Source: Opitutaceae bacterium (GTDB lineage Bacteria; Verrucomicrobiota; Verrucomicrobiia; Opitutales; Opitutaceae). From it: DNA of 64,000 nt. The position numbers and the translations under genes were made by a program. Location: assembly GCA_018667915.1 (NCBI GenBank), contig JABIRI010000141.1:1-64000 (forward strand), in the 5' to 3' direction. The notes beneath the pieces are model-generated. The model was not told the origin of the DNA. It ran no database searches and saw only the letters and a list, made by a program, of their open reading frames with translations. The number at the start of each line of letters is the position of its first letter. Position 1 is the stretch's first letter. Below, piece by piece: positions 11,566 to 22,200 of the stretch.

Positions 11566-12297
11566 TTACCATGCCAATTCTCCGACCGGGCGCGGCTTCG
11601 CATTCACGCGGGCGAGTTCGAGGCGACCATCGGACATGGTGAACACACGATCGGCCATTTCGGCGAGGATTGCGTTGTGGGTGATGACCACGGTGAGGGT
11701 TCCGATCTCGCGATTGATGCGCTGAATGGCCTCCAGCACGAGCACGCCGGTCTTCACATCCAGCGCACCGGTAGGTTCGTCGCAGAGGAGGAGTTCGGGT
11801 CGCTTGGCGATGGCGCGAGCAATAGCGACGCGTTGCTGTTCGCCGCCGGAAAGTTGGGCCGGAAAATGATTCGCGCGGTTGGTGAGGTCGACGAGTTCCA
11901 GGGCGTCTTCCGGGGACATGGGATCGCGGGAAACTTCCGTGATCAGTCCAATATTCTCCCGAGCGGTGAGGCTGGCGATGAGGTTGTAGAATTGAAAAAC
12001 AAAGCCCACCACATCGCGGCGGTAGGCGGTAAGACCAGGTTCGTCGGCCTTGCTCACATCCCAACCGCGGTAGTGCAGGGATCCCCCGGTGGGATTGTCG
12101 AGCCCACCGATCAGATTCAGCAGGGTCGATTTACCGGACCCCGAAGCGCCCAACAGCACGACCAACTCACCCTTGGGCAAGTCGAGATTGACCCCACGCA
12201 GCGCATGGACGGCGGCGTTTCCACTGCCATAGGTCTTCGCCAAATCTCGTGCGACCACGAGAGGTGAAGCAGGAGAGGAAGAATCTGACGCGACCAT
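11566..12297 (-). CDS. ABC transporter ATP-binding protein (LolD/MacB type)
   Basis: Walker [17 protein letters not shown], signature [32 protein letters not shown]. Confidence 0.93.
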   Translation of the reverse strand: MVASDSSSPASPLVVARDLAKTYGSGNAAVHALRGVNLDLPKGELVVLLGASGSGKSTLLNLIGGLDNPTGGSLHYRGWDVSKADEPGLTAYRRDVVGFVFQFYNLIASLTARENIGLITEVSRDPMSPEDALELVDLTNRANHFPAQLSGGEQQRVAIARAIAKRPELLLCDEPTGALDVKTGVLVLEAIQRINREIGTLTVVITHNAILAEMADRVFTMSDGRLELARVNAKPRPVGELAW

Positions 12298-12397
12298 GAG
12301 ACAACCATTTGACTCGTTTCCGGCCGTTGTCGCAAGTGCCGCGCTTCATTCGGGCCCATTCAATAGCCGATGTGATTAGATGTGGCTTCCTTCCTAC

Positions 12398-13897
12398 TCA
12401 GTAATCGGCTCCGGTTAGGCTTTGGAGGACGGAGAATTGCCAGTGTTGGAGTTTCGTTTTAAGGGCTTCGGTTATTGCCGGGTAGCGGGCCGCGAGGTTG
12501 CGGGTTTCGGTGGGATCGTCGGCCAGTGAAAAGAGTTCGTTGCCTGCGATATTTTCGCCATCAACGACAAGTTTGTAGCCGTCGAAGACCACGGCGCGGG
12601 GGCCTTTGAAGTCGGTGGCGTGAATGGTTAGGTGTTGCTGGTTGCGGAAGGTGCGGGTGTATTTTCCGGCCATCATTTTGATCAGCGGTGTGGTGCCTTC
12701 TTGCAGCTTGGGATCGATGTAGGGTAGCGGATGATTTTCCGCCTCGTTTGAATTGTCGTAGTCCCAGAAAAAGATGGGTTTTTCGCGCGATGGCATGCCG
12801 TGCGTGAGAAGCGGAGCCAAGCTTTCGCCGTCGATGGGACGGTCAGGCAGGGATTGTCCGACGAGGTCGGCGAGCGTGGGTAAAAAGTCGCTGGTGACGG
12901 TGGGCAAACCAGACGTTCGGGGGCGGGTAATTTTTGCGGGCCATTCGACAACTCCGGGAACGCGGATGCCGCCGTCATAAACGCTGCCTTTTAATTCGCG
13001 GAAAGGGTTGGTGGCTCCATCGCCACTGATCGGAACGCCATTGTCTCCACAGTAGAGCACGATGGTATTTTCGCGGAGGCCGGCCGTTTTCAGATGATCG
13101 CGGAGTTTGCCGATTGCGCGGTCCATAGCGGTGATTTCGGCGTAGCGCTCGCGAAGAACATCGCGCAGCGGCCGGGTAGTGGCTTCGCCGGTTTCGATGC
13201 TGGTGAGTTTGACGGATTTCTCGGTATATTCGGTGGGCAAGTCATCGTAGAGCGCGAGATCTTCAGGTAGCCCCATGTAGGGTTCGTGGGGTGAACCAAA
13301 CCAGACGACAGCCATGAAGGGCTGGTCTGATTTTTGGGCCCGACCGATGAAGTTGATCGTTTCATCGATAATCACTTCCGAACCTTCGCCGGGAAATTTT
13401 TGCGGCGCGCCACCGTTGCGCACGAGCACGGGATCGAGTTCGAAAAAATTGTCGTGCGACAACCATTCATCGAACCCCATGGCGCCGGGGCTGGTGGGGG
13501 AACTTTTGTTTACCGGGCCGACATGCCATTTCCCGAAATGACCGGTGCGATAACCGGCTTTCTTCATGATATGTCCGATCGAAATTTCTTCCGGGCGCAT
13601 CGACCAATTGGGAGAAAAAGTGCCGTAACGGTTGGGGTGGCGTCCGGTCAAAAAACTGCCCCGGGTAGGTGAGCAGGAGGGGTGTCCCGAATAGAATCGA
13701 TCGAGGCGCAATCCGGTCGCGGCCATTTCGTCGAGGACGGGCGTGTGCAGGTGAGGATGGCCGTTGTAGGCGACCTCATCCCAACCGTGGTCATCTCCCA
13801 TCATCAGAATGATGTTCGGTTGATCCGCGGCAATGGCGGCGGCTTGAGCCGTGATGAAAACGAGGAGGAAAGAGCAGGTCTTAGATACGGAGATCAT
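12398..13897 (-). CDS. Secreted sulfatase
   Basis: Signal peptide, MMGDDHGWDEVAYNG, sulfatase motif SCSPTRGSFLTGRHPNRYG (C-x-P-x-R). Confidence 0.92.
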   Translation of the reverse strand: MISVSKTCSFLLVFITAQAAAIAADQPNIILMMGDDHGWDEVAYNGHPHLHTPVLDEMAATGLRLDRFYSGHPSCSPTRGSFLTGRHPNRYGTFSPNWSMRPEEISIGHIMKKAGYRTGHFGKWHVGPVNKSSPTSPGAMGFDEWLSHDNFFELDPVLVRNGGAPQKFPGEGSEVIIDETINFIGRAQKSDQPFMAVVWFGSPHEPYMGLPEDLALYDDLPTEYTEKSVKLTSIETGEATTRPLRDVLRERYAEITAMDRAIGKLRDHLKTAGLRENTIVLYCGDNGVPISGDGATNPFRELKGSVYDGGIRVPGVVEWPAKITRPRTSGLPTVTSDFLPTLADLVGQSLPDRPIDGESLAPLLTHGMPSREKPIFFWDYDNSNEAENHPLPYIDPKLQEGTTPLIKMMAGKYTRTFRNQQHLTIHATDFKGPRAVVFDGYKLVVDGENIAGNELFSLADDPTETRNLAARYPAITEALKTKLQHWQFSVLQSLTGADY

Positions 13898-13921
13898 GGG
13901 GGGGAGTTGGGGAGACGTCTT

Positions 13922-14695
13922 TTACGCGTGCATCACCTGGCCGCCGTCGATGTTGATGGTCTGACCGGTGATGTTGCGGGCGTGTTCGGATGCGAGGTAG
14001 GTGGCCATGGTGGCAAATTCAGCGGGCGTCTGCCAGCGACCAAGCGGAGAAGTTTTTTTGATTTTTGCTTCGGCCCAAGTGACGTAATCCTGCTGTTGCT
14101 CGGCCGGCAGATTGGCTTGGCCAGCGGCCCACACCGATTCGTTGAGCTCGGTCTGCACCATGCCGGGGGAAAGCGCGTTGGCCCGCACGTGAAACGGCGC
14201 GCAGTCTTTCGCAACGACCTGCATGAAGTTGATCAATCCCGCCTTGGCCGCGCTGTAGGGGGGGTCGGTTGGCGAGCCCATTTGGCCTGCGACTGAAACC
14301 AGAAAGAGCAGTGACCCCCGACCCCTTTTGGTGAGGTGGGGCGCGAAGGCGTGAGCCACATTGACCGCTCCCATCAAATTTACTTCAAGGGCGTGTTTCC
14401 AATCGCGCGGATCGAGGTTCCAAAACGGAAAACCAAATTTTCCCGATCCAACTCCCACCGAAAATACGACATGATCGGTTTCGGGGCGGGCGGCGGCGAA
14501 GGCGTTTACCTGTTCGAACGAAGTCACGTCGCCTACGGAGTTATCGCCGGTGGTCGGAAGTGGCGGTGCGTCCGGGGACTGATCGAATCCGGCAACGCTA
14601 CATCCTTCGGTTTCGAACTGATCCGCAATCGCTCGGCCGATTCCCTGCGCCGCGCCAAAGACCACAATGTTCTGACCGGTCAGATTTAAGTCCAT
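13922..14695 (-). CDS. SDR family oxidoreductase
   Basis: GAAQGIGRAIADQF Rossmann motif, YSAAKAGL catalytic YxxxK, C-terminal NITGQTINIDGGQVMHA. Confidence 0.92.
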   Translation of the reverse strand: MDLNLTGQNIVVFGAAQGIGRAIADQFETEGCSVAGFDQSPDAPPLPTTGDNSVGDVTSFEQVNAFAAARPETDHVVFSVGVGSGKFGFPFWNLDPRDWKHALEVNLMGAVNVAHAFAPHLTKRGRGSLLFLVSVAGQMGSPTDPPYSAAKAGLINFMQVVAKDCAPFHVRANALSPGMVQTELNESVWAAGQANLPAEQQQDYVTWAEAKIKKTSPLGRWQTPAEFATMATYLASEHARNITGQTINIDGGQVMHA

Positions 14696-14710
14696 GAGCG
14701 GGTGGGCGGG

Positions 14711-15592
14711 TCAGGAACCGGGAGGAGCCTGTGGGGAGGGAGTGGTTTCCTCGACCGATTCGATCGGTGGAGGCGTGGGCTTGGGGATCGAAATTTTGGG
14801 GATACCGAAGCTGGGCTTGGGGGCCGTTGGTTTGAAGCTCGGCATCGCCGGGGTCGTTACGCGGGGTTTGATCGTGGGGGAAGCGGGAGCGGCGATGGTC
14901 GGAGCCAAGTCGGGTTCGTCTTCGAGTGCGTTGGTGCCGCGGGCGATTTCGGTTTTGATTCCACGGAGTCGCTTCTCGGCGCGGTCGATCCGGTCGGGGT
15001 AGCGTTTGAGACGTTGCTTCACCTGGTCGATGGATCCGGGATCCGTGCCGCGTTCGGCGGCCAATAAGAGCCAGGCGAGGCCTTCGACATAGTCGCGGCG
15101 CATCCCGCGGCCGCTTACCAGCATGGCGCCTACATTATAGGTGGCTTCGGGGGATCCGAGATAGGCGGCGCGTTGGTAATACTCGAAGGCGAGTTTGTGA
15201 TTCACGGTCTGGCCGAGCAGGCCTTCGTGATAGGACTTACCGATTCGGAAAACAGCTTCGGGGTGGTCGTTGAGGGCCGCCTTTTGGTAGTAGATGAAGG
15301 CCTTGGCCTTATCCTGCTCAACTTGATCGCCGACTTCGAGCAGTTGGGCGTATTGGAAGCAGGCGAGGGGGTTGCCCTCCTCGGCGGCTTTGACGAGCTG
15401 CTTGGTGGTTTTCCGTGTGGGACCGCTTTCGTCGATACCGACGAAGACGGGCGGGGCCATGATCACTTTCTCCGCTGCTTGGGAAGAGGCGACGTTGAGT
15501 GCGAGACAACCGCCCAAGCAGAGGGTCACCCAGTAGGGTGACTTTGAATACAAGAAGCCTCTAGGCCTTGGCTTTGGTTTTAGCGGCATCAT
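14711..15592 (-). CDS. SEL1-like tetratricopeptide repeat protein, secreted
   Basis: Hydrophobic N-terminal segment, Sel1 repeats ([30 protein letters not shown]), Pro-rich C-terminus. N-terminus overlaps the recA 3' end by about 32 nt. Confidence 0.8.
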   Translation of the reverse strand: MMPLKPKPRPRGFLYSKSPYWVTLCLGGCLALNVASSQAAEKVIMAPPVFVGIDESGPTRKTTKQLVKAAEEGNPLACFQYAQLLEVGDQVEQDKAKAFIYYQKAALNDHPEAVFRIGKSYHEGLLGQTVNHKLAFEYYQRAAYLGSPEATYNVGAMLVSGRGMRRDYVEGLAWLLLAAERGTDPGSIDQVKQRLKRYPDRIDRAEKRLRGIKTEIARGTNALEDEPDLAPTIAAPASPTIKPRVTTPAMPSFKPTAPKPSFGIPKISIPKPTPPPIESVEETTPSPQAPPGS

Positions 15593-16652
15593 TTTTGGTC
15601 GCTTCGGCTTTCTCGGCGGTGCCGCTTACCGCGGCATATACCTTGTCCATGATTTCCGTGCCGAGTTTCGGGTCATCGCGGATAGCTGCTTTAGCGGCGT
15701 CGCGGCCTTGGCCAATGAGGTCGCCTTTGTAGGAAATCCAGGCGCCGCGTTTTTCGAGGACCTTATGCTCGAGGCCGAGATCGATGACGGAGCCACTGGC
15801 GGAGATGCCCTCGTTATACATGATGTCGAATTCGCACTCGGTGAAGGGTGGGGCGACTTTGTTTTTAACGATCTTCAGCTTGGTGCGGTTACCGATGACA
15901 GTGCCATCGGGCTGCTTGATTTGCTCGCGGCGGCGGATGTCGATGCGCACGGAACAGAAGAACTTGAGGGCGCGACCACCGGGGGTGGTTTCAGGGCTGC
16001 CGAACATGACGCCGATCTTTTCACGAATCTGATTGGTGAAGATACAGATACACTTGGTTTTACTCACCACGGCGGTGAGACGACGCATGGCTTGTGACAT
16101 GAGGCGGGCCTGGGAGCCGACGGTGGCGTCGCCCATCTGGCCGTCGAGTTCGTGTTTGGAAACGAGGGCTGCGACCGAGTCGATGATGATGACGTCGATG
16201 GCGTTGGAGCGGATGAGGGTCTCGGTGATGTTGAGTGCGTCTTCACCGGAGTCGGGCTGAGAAACGAGCAGGTCGTCGAGGTTAACGCCGACGGTTCGGG
16301 CGTATTTCGGATCGAGGGCATGTTCAACGTCGACGAAAGCGGCGAGGCCGCCGTTGCGTTGCGCTTCGGCGATGACACTCAAACAGAAAGTGGTCTTACC
16401 CGAGGACTCTGGACCGTAAATTTCCACGATGCGGCCGCGGGGCAATCCCCCGACGCCGAGTGCGAGATCGATGGCGAGCGAGCCGGTCGAGATGGTCTCG
16501 ACTTTCATCTTGGTGTTGTCGCCCAAGCGCATGATTGAACCCTCGCCGAATTGTTTGGTGATGGCGCTGATGGCGAGGTCGACATTCTTGCGGGCGGCGA
16601 GCTCGTTGGTGGGTGCGGGTGCGGTGGTTTTTGCGACGGTGGATCTGGCCAT
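15561..16652 (-). CDS. recA: Recombinase RecA
   Basis: [26 protein letters not shown] Walker A, full RecA core. Start set at [14 protein letters not shown]. Confidence 0.97.
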   Translation of the reverse strand: MARSTVAKTTAPAPTNELAARKNVDLAISAITKQFGEGSIMRLGDNTKMKVETISTGSLAIDLALGVGGLPRGRIVEIYGPESSGKTTFCLSVIAEAQRNGGLAAFVDVEHALDPKYARTVGVNLDDLLVSQPDSGEDALNITETLIRSNAIDVIIIDSVAALVSKHELDGQMGDATVGSQARLMSQAMRRLTAVVSKTKCICIFTNQIREKIGVMFGSPETTPGGRALKFFCSVRIDIRRREQIKQPDGTVIGNRTKLKIVKNKVAPPFTECEFDIMYNEGISASGSVIDLGLEHKVLEKRGAWISYKGDLIGQGRDAAKAAIRDDPKLGTEIMDKVYAAVSGTAEKAEATKNDAAKTKAKA

Positions 16653-16772
16653 GGATGAAGAGAGGGTTGGGTAGTGGGTGGGTTTTAAGTTAGAAAACCT
16701 CGACGGTGATCCGTTGAGCTCCACCGCGCAAGCGCGGACCCTAAATTGAGGCGCAGAAATACGAGCAGGCCC

Positions 16773-16803
16773 AAAAAACCCCGAGACTCAGGGTTGCGGG
16801 GTT
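16773..16803 (-). terminator. Putative intrinsic terminator downstream of the PhyH-family gene
   Basis: Stem AACCCCG...CGGGGTT followed on the minus strand by a T run. Confidence 0.6.
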
Positions 16804-16822
16804 TCGTTGAGAAAGGGGAGCG

Positions 16823-17698
16823 TTAGCAGCTCACGTTTTTGCCTTCGCTACCGAAGGCGGCCAGACGCACTTCCGGCGGGGACTTATGGATGTCGTCCGG
16901 GGCGTAATGGAACTGTAGGGCGCGGCGACGTTTGGGGGAATTGTTGTGAGGCGTGCCGTGGGGAAGCTTGCCATCGAAGATCAACATGCCGCCGCTGGGC
17001 AATGGAGCGGCGACGGACTTTGTGCCCATCACAGTGGTGTCGCAGAGCTGCCAGTCGCGCCGTTGAAAATGAATAATCGGTTCGTGGTGGCGGCCGGGCA
17101 GGATCTGCATGCAGCCGTTGTCGATGTTGGCATCATCCAGGGCGATCCACGTGCCGATAACGGGTGTATCGAGCGGGTAGTCGAAGTAGGCGTGGTCTTG
17201 GTGCCACGGTTTTTCGCGGCCGATCAGCGGGGGCTTGAGCAAGGCCATATCCTGAAACATTTCGGGAGTGCGATCGTGGAGGAGCATTTTGACGACTCGC
17301 AGCATCTCGGGGTGTTGTGAAATCGCGCGGAGGCGCGGCTCGTGGCTTTCGAAGACGCCCAACTTACGCACGCAGTCCATGCGCTCTTCTGGTCCCAGTT
17401 CTTCCAGTCGATCTTGCGCGACCGCTTCGAAGACGAGGTCTTCGAAACCAGGATGCTCACCCATCAAGAGGGACACGATGCCGTCGATCGCGGCCTTCAC
17501 CTCCGCCGGGGAGAAGGCTTGGCGGATGGAGAGGTAGCCCTGTTCGCGATAGAACGCGACTTGGTCCGGGCCAATGTCGGCGAGCGTTTCGACCTGCGAG
17601 GCTTCCGAGGTGGGCTGGTAGAGGTCGGGATCGTGAAGTTCGGCGCCGAGATCGAAGCGAAGACCGCCAACTTTGGTTTCTACGGGTGTGCTGCTCAT
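16823..17698 (-). CDS. Phytanoyl-CoA dioxygenase (PhyH) family protein
   Basis: Fe/2OG dioxygenase motif PWHQDHAYFDYPL...GCMQILPGRHHEP...PHGTPHNNS. Start set at MSSTPVETKVGG. Confidence 0.88.
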   Translation of the reverse strand: MSSTPVETKVGGLRFDLGAELHDPDLYQPTSEASQVETLADIGPDQVAFYREQGYLSIRQAFSPAEVKAAIDGIVSLLMGEHPGFEDLVFEAVAQDRLEELGPEERMDCVRKLGVFESHEPRLRAISQHPEMLRVVKMLLHDRTPEMFQDMALLKPPLIGREKPWHQDHAYFDYPLDTPVIGTWIALDDANIDNGCMQILPGRHHEPIIHFQRRDWQLCDTTVMGTKSVAAPLPSGGMLIFDGKLPHGTPHNNSPKRRRALQFHYAPDDIHKSPPEVRLAAFGSEGKNVSC

Positions 17699-17906
17699 GG
17701 GAATGGTGTCGAGGGTGTGAAGGAGAAGAGCGGGGTGAGCGTGACGTCGGCGGGTCGATTTGATCAACGGCCACGCACCCAAAAGGGGAGGATGGCAACC
17801 ATAGCCTGATTTTCAGCAATGTGAATGGACGTGTCGGGTAAAAACATGCACTAATCCGATATTGATGAGCAAAAAACGGGTTAATAGCGTAGTCTTATCC
17901 GATATC

Positions 17907-18704
17907 ATGGGGCGGGTTCGCTGTGAACCGGGCTGGCGGTTGGAGGCGGGTTGGTCGGCCGGGTTGGTTGATTTTGACCTGTGGTTGGTGTGGTCGGGGC
18001 GCGGGAAAATGCGCCTGTCGGACCGGGAGATCGATTTACACCCCGGAACCTGTGTGTGGATGCGTCCGGGGCGGCGCTACGAGGCTTGGCAGAATCCCAA
18101 CGACCGTCTGGGGGTGAGTTTTGCCCATTTCACGATGGAAGGATCCGCCGATATCGAACCGCCGTTCGAAGTGGCGGAGGTGCGGTCTCTTGAGTTTGCG
18201 CAAGCGGCGATGAGTGAAGTCGTGCGTCTCGGTCCTGGGGAGCCCAAACTCGCCGCGAACGTGTTGGGAGGGCTATTGGCGGTGTTGGCCCACGATGAGC
18301 AAGAATTGGCAACGCGTTTAAATACTCCGGGAGGGCATCCTCGTTCGCGACACGATGCGGCCATGGAAGTGCTGGCGGCTCGGATCGTGGAAGAACCGGG
18401 CCGTCAATGGCGAATCCAGGAACTCGCGCAAGCGCAAGGGATTGCGGTCGATTATTTTTCGCGCCTGTTTCGGGACGTGATGGGTGAGCGCCCTCAGTCT
18501 TACATCCTACGCAATCGCATGGCGCGCGCGCAGCACCTTCTCCGGGAAACCCACCTCTCAGTAGGCGAGATCAGCCACGTGCTGGGCTTCCGTGATTCGT
18601 TCTACTTTTCACGGCAATTTCGGACCTTTTATGGCGCGCCGCCCTCGATCTATCGGCGGCGGCGGTTTGCGATTCCAACCGCGCGAGATGAAAGTTCAGC
18701 TTGA
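17907..18704 (+). CDS. AraC family transcriptional regulator
   Basis: C-terminal double HTH (WRIQELAQAQGIAVDYFSRLFRDVMGERPQSYILRNRMARAQHLL...ISHVLGFRDSFYFSRQFRTFYGAPPS). Start could be 17862/17865 or 17907. Confidence 0.85.
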   Translation: MGRVRCEPGWRLEAGWSAGLVDFDLWLVWSGRGKMRLSDREIDLHPGTCVWMRPGRRYEAWQNPNDRLGVSFAHFTMEGSADIEPPFEVAEVRSLEFAQAAMSEVVRLGPGEPKLAANVLGGLLAVLAHDEQELATRLNTPGGHPRSRHDAAMEVLAARIVEEPGRQWRIQELAQAQGIAVDYFSRLFRDVMGERPQSYILRNRMARAQHLLRETHLSVGEISHVLGFRDSFYFSRQFRTFYGAPPSIYRRRRFAIPTARDESSA

Positions 18705-18762
18705 ATCAGCATATTCCGGTCGCGTAATATGGTGCCCTTTTGTCGATAAATTCTGTAAAGCC

Positions 18763-19098
18763 ATGACTATCAAAGCATATCTGAAACCACAGTGTGGTTG
18801 GTCCAACGGCGTTCGCGCTATCATGTCCAAACATGGCCTCGAATATGAGGACATCGACATCATCAATAACCGCGATAATTACGCCGAAATGGTGCAGAAA
18901 TCCGGACAACCCCTGTCTCCTTGCGTCGAAATCGACGGAGTCATGTTGGCCGATGTATCCGGTGAAGAAGTGGAGAACTACATGCTCTCCAACGAGTTGA
19001 TCAAGCCAAACGAAGCTACGACGGATGTAGCGACGGACGCAGGCTGCTCCGATGAGGAGCACGCTAAGATGGCTTCCGACACGATTCGCTTCTTTTAA
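18763..19098 (+). CDS. Glutaredoxin-like protein
   Basis: MTIKAYLKPQCGWSNGVRAIMSKHGLEYEDIDIINNRDNYAEMVQKSGQPLSPCVEIDG: thioredoxin-fold glutaredoxin pattern with a CGWS motif. Confidence 0.8.
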   Translation: MTIKAYLKPQCGWSNGVRAIMSKHGLEYEDIDIINNRDNYAEMVQKSGQPLSPCVEIDGVMLADVSGEEVENYMLSNELIKPNEATTDVATDAGCSDEEHAKMASDTIRFF

Positions 19099-19234
19099 GC
19101 GCATCCGCGGCTCCCACCGCATCCTTCAGGCCGGCTCTCGCTCTTCGCGTTCGGCCTTTCTCCAACCCGCCTCCACTCCCCAATTTCCGGGGCGCGGGAC
19201 CTGCCCTCCCTCTCTGTCTCACTATCTCACCACT

Positions 19235-22200
19235 ATGGTCCGTCCAATTCCTTCCCCCCTCTACCATCCTGATCAAGAACACGACGCTTGCGGCGTCGGA
19301 TTTATTGCCCGCATGACGGGTGAACGCAGTTATGATGTGATCAATCGGGCAGTGGCGGCACTGAAGGCTCTGGCTCACCGGGGCGCGATCGACGCCGATG
19401 CCATCACGGGTGATGGGGCCGGTATACTCACGCAGATTCCTGTCGAGTTGCTGCGTGAGCGTCTCGAGGAGCGGGGCAAAACCCTCTTCAACGACGCTGA
19501 CCTCGGCGTCGGCATGATCTTCCTCCCTGAAGAAGAATACGCCCAAGCTCATTGCAAAAAAATCGTCCGCGACGCGGTTGAGGCGGAAGGGCTTGCGTGG
19601 CTTTGCTGGCGCGAAGTGCCGACCGATGATTCCTGTCTCGGCCGTAAGGCGATTGATACCCAGCCCGTCATCGCTCAGGCCCTCATCGCTCGTCCCGACT
19701 CCTCCGATGATGAGCCCATCAATGATGACGAATTTGAGCGTAAGATCTTCCTGGCCCAGAAGAGTATCGAGCGGAAGATCACCGAAGAAGGCATCGAAGG
19801 GTTCTACATCTGTTCGTTTTCCTCGCGCACGATCGTCTACAAAGGCATGCTCACGCCCCATCAGATTCGAAAGTATTTCACTGATCTGAAGTCGCCCAAG
19901 TTTACCTCGGCCTACGCAATTTTTCACCAACGCTACTCGACGAATACGTTCCCGATGTGGCACCTCGCCCACCCCTTTCGCATGGTGGCGCACAACGGTG
20001 AAATCAATACGATCCGCGGTAATCGCAACCTCATGCGGGCGCGCGAGAATTCGCCCGCGCATGGTGTTTGGGGCGACCGCTACGATGACCTGAAGCCGCT
20101 TGTTCAGCCGGACGGCAGTGACTCCGCCACCTTCGATAATGCCCTTCAACTCCTCACGCTCGGCGGACGCAATCCGCTGCACGGCGCGATGATGATGATG
20201 CCCCCAGCCTGGGAAACCGACGATACGCTCAGCGATGAAGCGAAGGCGTTTTTTCGTTACCACGCGACGATGATGGAGCCCTGGGATGGGCCCGCCGCCA
20301 TTGCCTTCACCGATGGCAAGGTCATCGGTGCGTCGCTCGATCGCAATGGCCTGCGTCCCGCGCGCTACAAGGTCTACGATGATGGCTATGTCATCTTGGC
20401 TTCCGAAGCCGGCCTCGTTTTTGATTTCCCCGGCAAGGTGGTAGAGTCCGGACGACTCGGTCCCGGGCGCATGCTCGCGATCGATCTCGAACAGAATCGT
20501 TTCCTGCACGACGACGAAATCAAAGATAGTTTCACGCAGAACCCGCTCTTCAAAACGTGGTGTGCGGAACATCTCGTGAACCTGCACGACGTCGCCGGTG
20601 AGCCCGCCGCCGATGCAGATGAGGCGCCCGCAGATAGCACGCCGCAACAAATCGCTTTCGGCTACGAAACCGACGAAGTCGAGATGGTGCTCCAACCCCT
20701 TGCCGCTGGCGCAGAACCGACTGGTTCGATGGGTGAGGACACTCCGCTTGCCGTGCTCTCTCGTCGCCCGCGTCTACTCTATAATTATTTTAAACAACTC
20801 TTCGCCCAGGTCACCAATCCGCCGATCGATTCGATCCGCGAAAAGACGGTGATGTCGCTTTCCATGTTCGTCGGCGGCCGCCTCGGACTTTTGGAGGAGT
20901 TACCGAAGACCGCCGGATTGGTGGAGCTCAAGTCGCCCATCCTTTTCGACCACGAAGTCGCCGCGTTCGACGGGATCGATTTCCTGAAAGATCGGGTCGC
21001 CCGCCATTCAGTTTTGTTTAATGCGACCGCTGGGGCCGCTGGACTCGAGACGGCGGTCAAGGCGCTCGCCGAGACCGTGGTTAAAGGTGTCGCCGAAAAC
21101 CGGGACAAGGTCATCATTCTTTCCGATCGCGGAGTCAGTGCCAGTCAAGTGGCTATCCCGATGTTGCTCGCTGTGGGTGCGGTGCATCAGGCGCTGATCC
21201 AGGCTGGGGTGCGCGTGCGTTGTGATCTGGTCGCCGAAACCGGTGAGGCCCGCGAAGTTCACCAAATTGCCTGCTTGCTCGGCATGGGAGTCAACGCGGT
21301 GAATCCTTATCTCGCCTTCGAGGTCATCAGCCAACTCGCGCTCGATGGCAAAGCGGGCGAAGATGTCACCCCGACCCAAGCGCGGCGCAATTACGAAACC
21401 GCTATCGGTGCAGGTCTGCGCAAGATCATGGCGAAGATGGGTATCTCCACGCTCTACAGTTATCGTGGTGCGCAGATCTTCGAAGCGCTCGGTGTATCGC
21501 ACCAAGTGATCGAGGACTGTTTCTTTGGTGTGCCGAGTCCGATTGGCGGAGTGGGTTACCAACAGATTGGTGAAGCCACCATGGTGCGTCATGCACTTGC
21601 CTTTCCTGAACTCGATACGGCCGATCCCGACAATGCCGGCCAAGCCGTCGCACCCGGCCTGAAGCCGGAAGGTTACTACCGCGTCAACAAGCGCGGCGAA
21701 GGCGAATACCACGCCTGGAGCCCGAAGCTCATCGCTTCGATGAACAAATTCAACCGCGCCGGCACGACGGAAGCCTTCCAGCCGTGGAAAGCCCAAGCCG
21801 ACGAGCACCAACCGGTCGCGCTCAAGGATCTGTTGAAAATCCGTTTCCCCGAAAACGGAGTCGATCTCGAAGAGGTCGAAGGCATCGAAGACATCCGCAA
21901 GCGTTTCACTACGGCCGGCATGTCGATGGGCGCGCTCTCGCCTGAAGCGCACGAAGCTCTCGCGATTGCCATGAACCGCATTGGCGGCAAATCCAATTCC
22001 GGTGAAGGCGGCGAAAATCCCGAGCGTTACTCGGTGCGCGAAAATGGCGACAACGCCAACTCCGCCATCAAGCAAGTCGCTTCCGGTCGCTTCGGTGTCA
22101 CTGCTGAATATCTGGCTAACGCGAAGGAGATTGAAATCAAAATGGCCCAAGGCGCGAAGCCGGGTGAGGGCGGGCAATTGCCCGGCCACAAGGTTTCGCC

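Noticed and set aside
16773-16803. Considered as a recA regulatory (SOS) element
   Set aside because: Better explained as the terminator of the PhyH gene; no LexA-type box could be confidently recognised in the recA upstream region.
19064-20695. 543-aa ORF on the minus strand
   Set aside because: Entirely antisense to gltB; composition typical of a high-GC shadow ORF; no recognisable domain.
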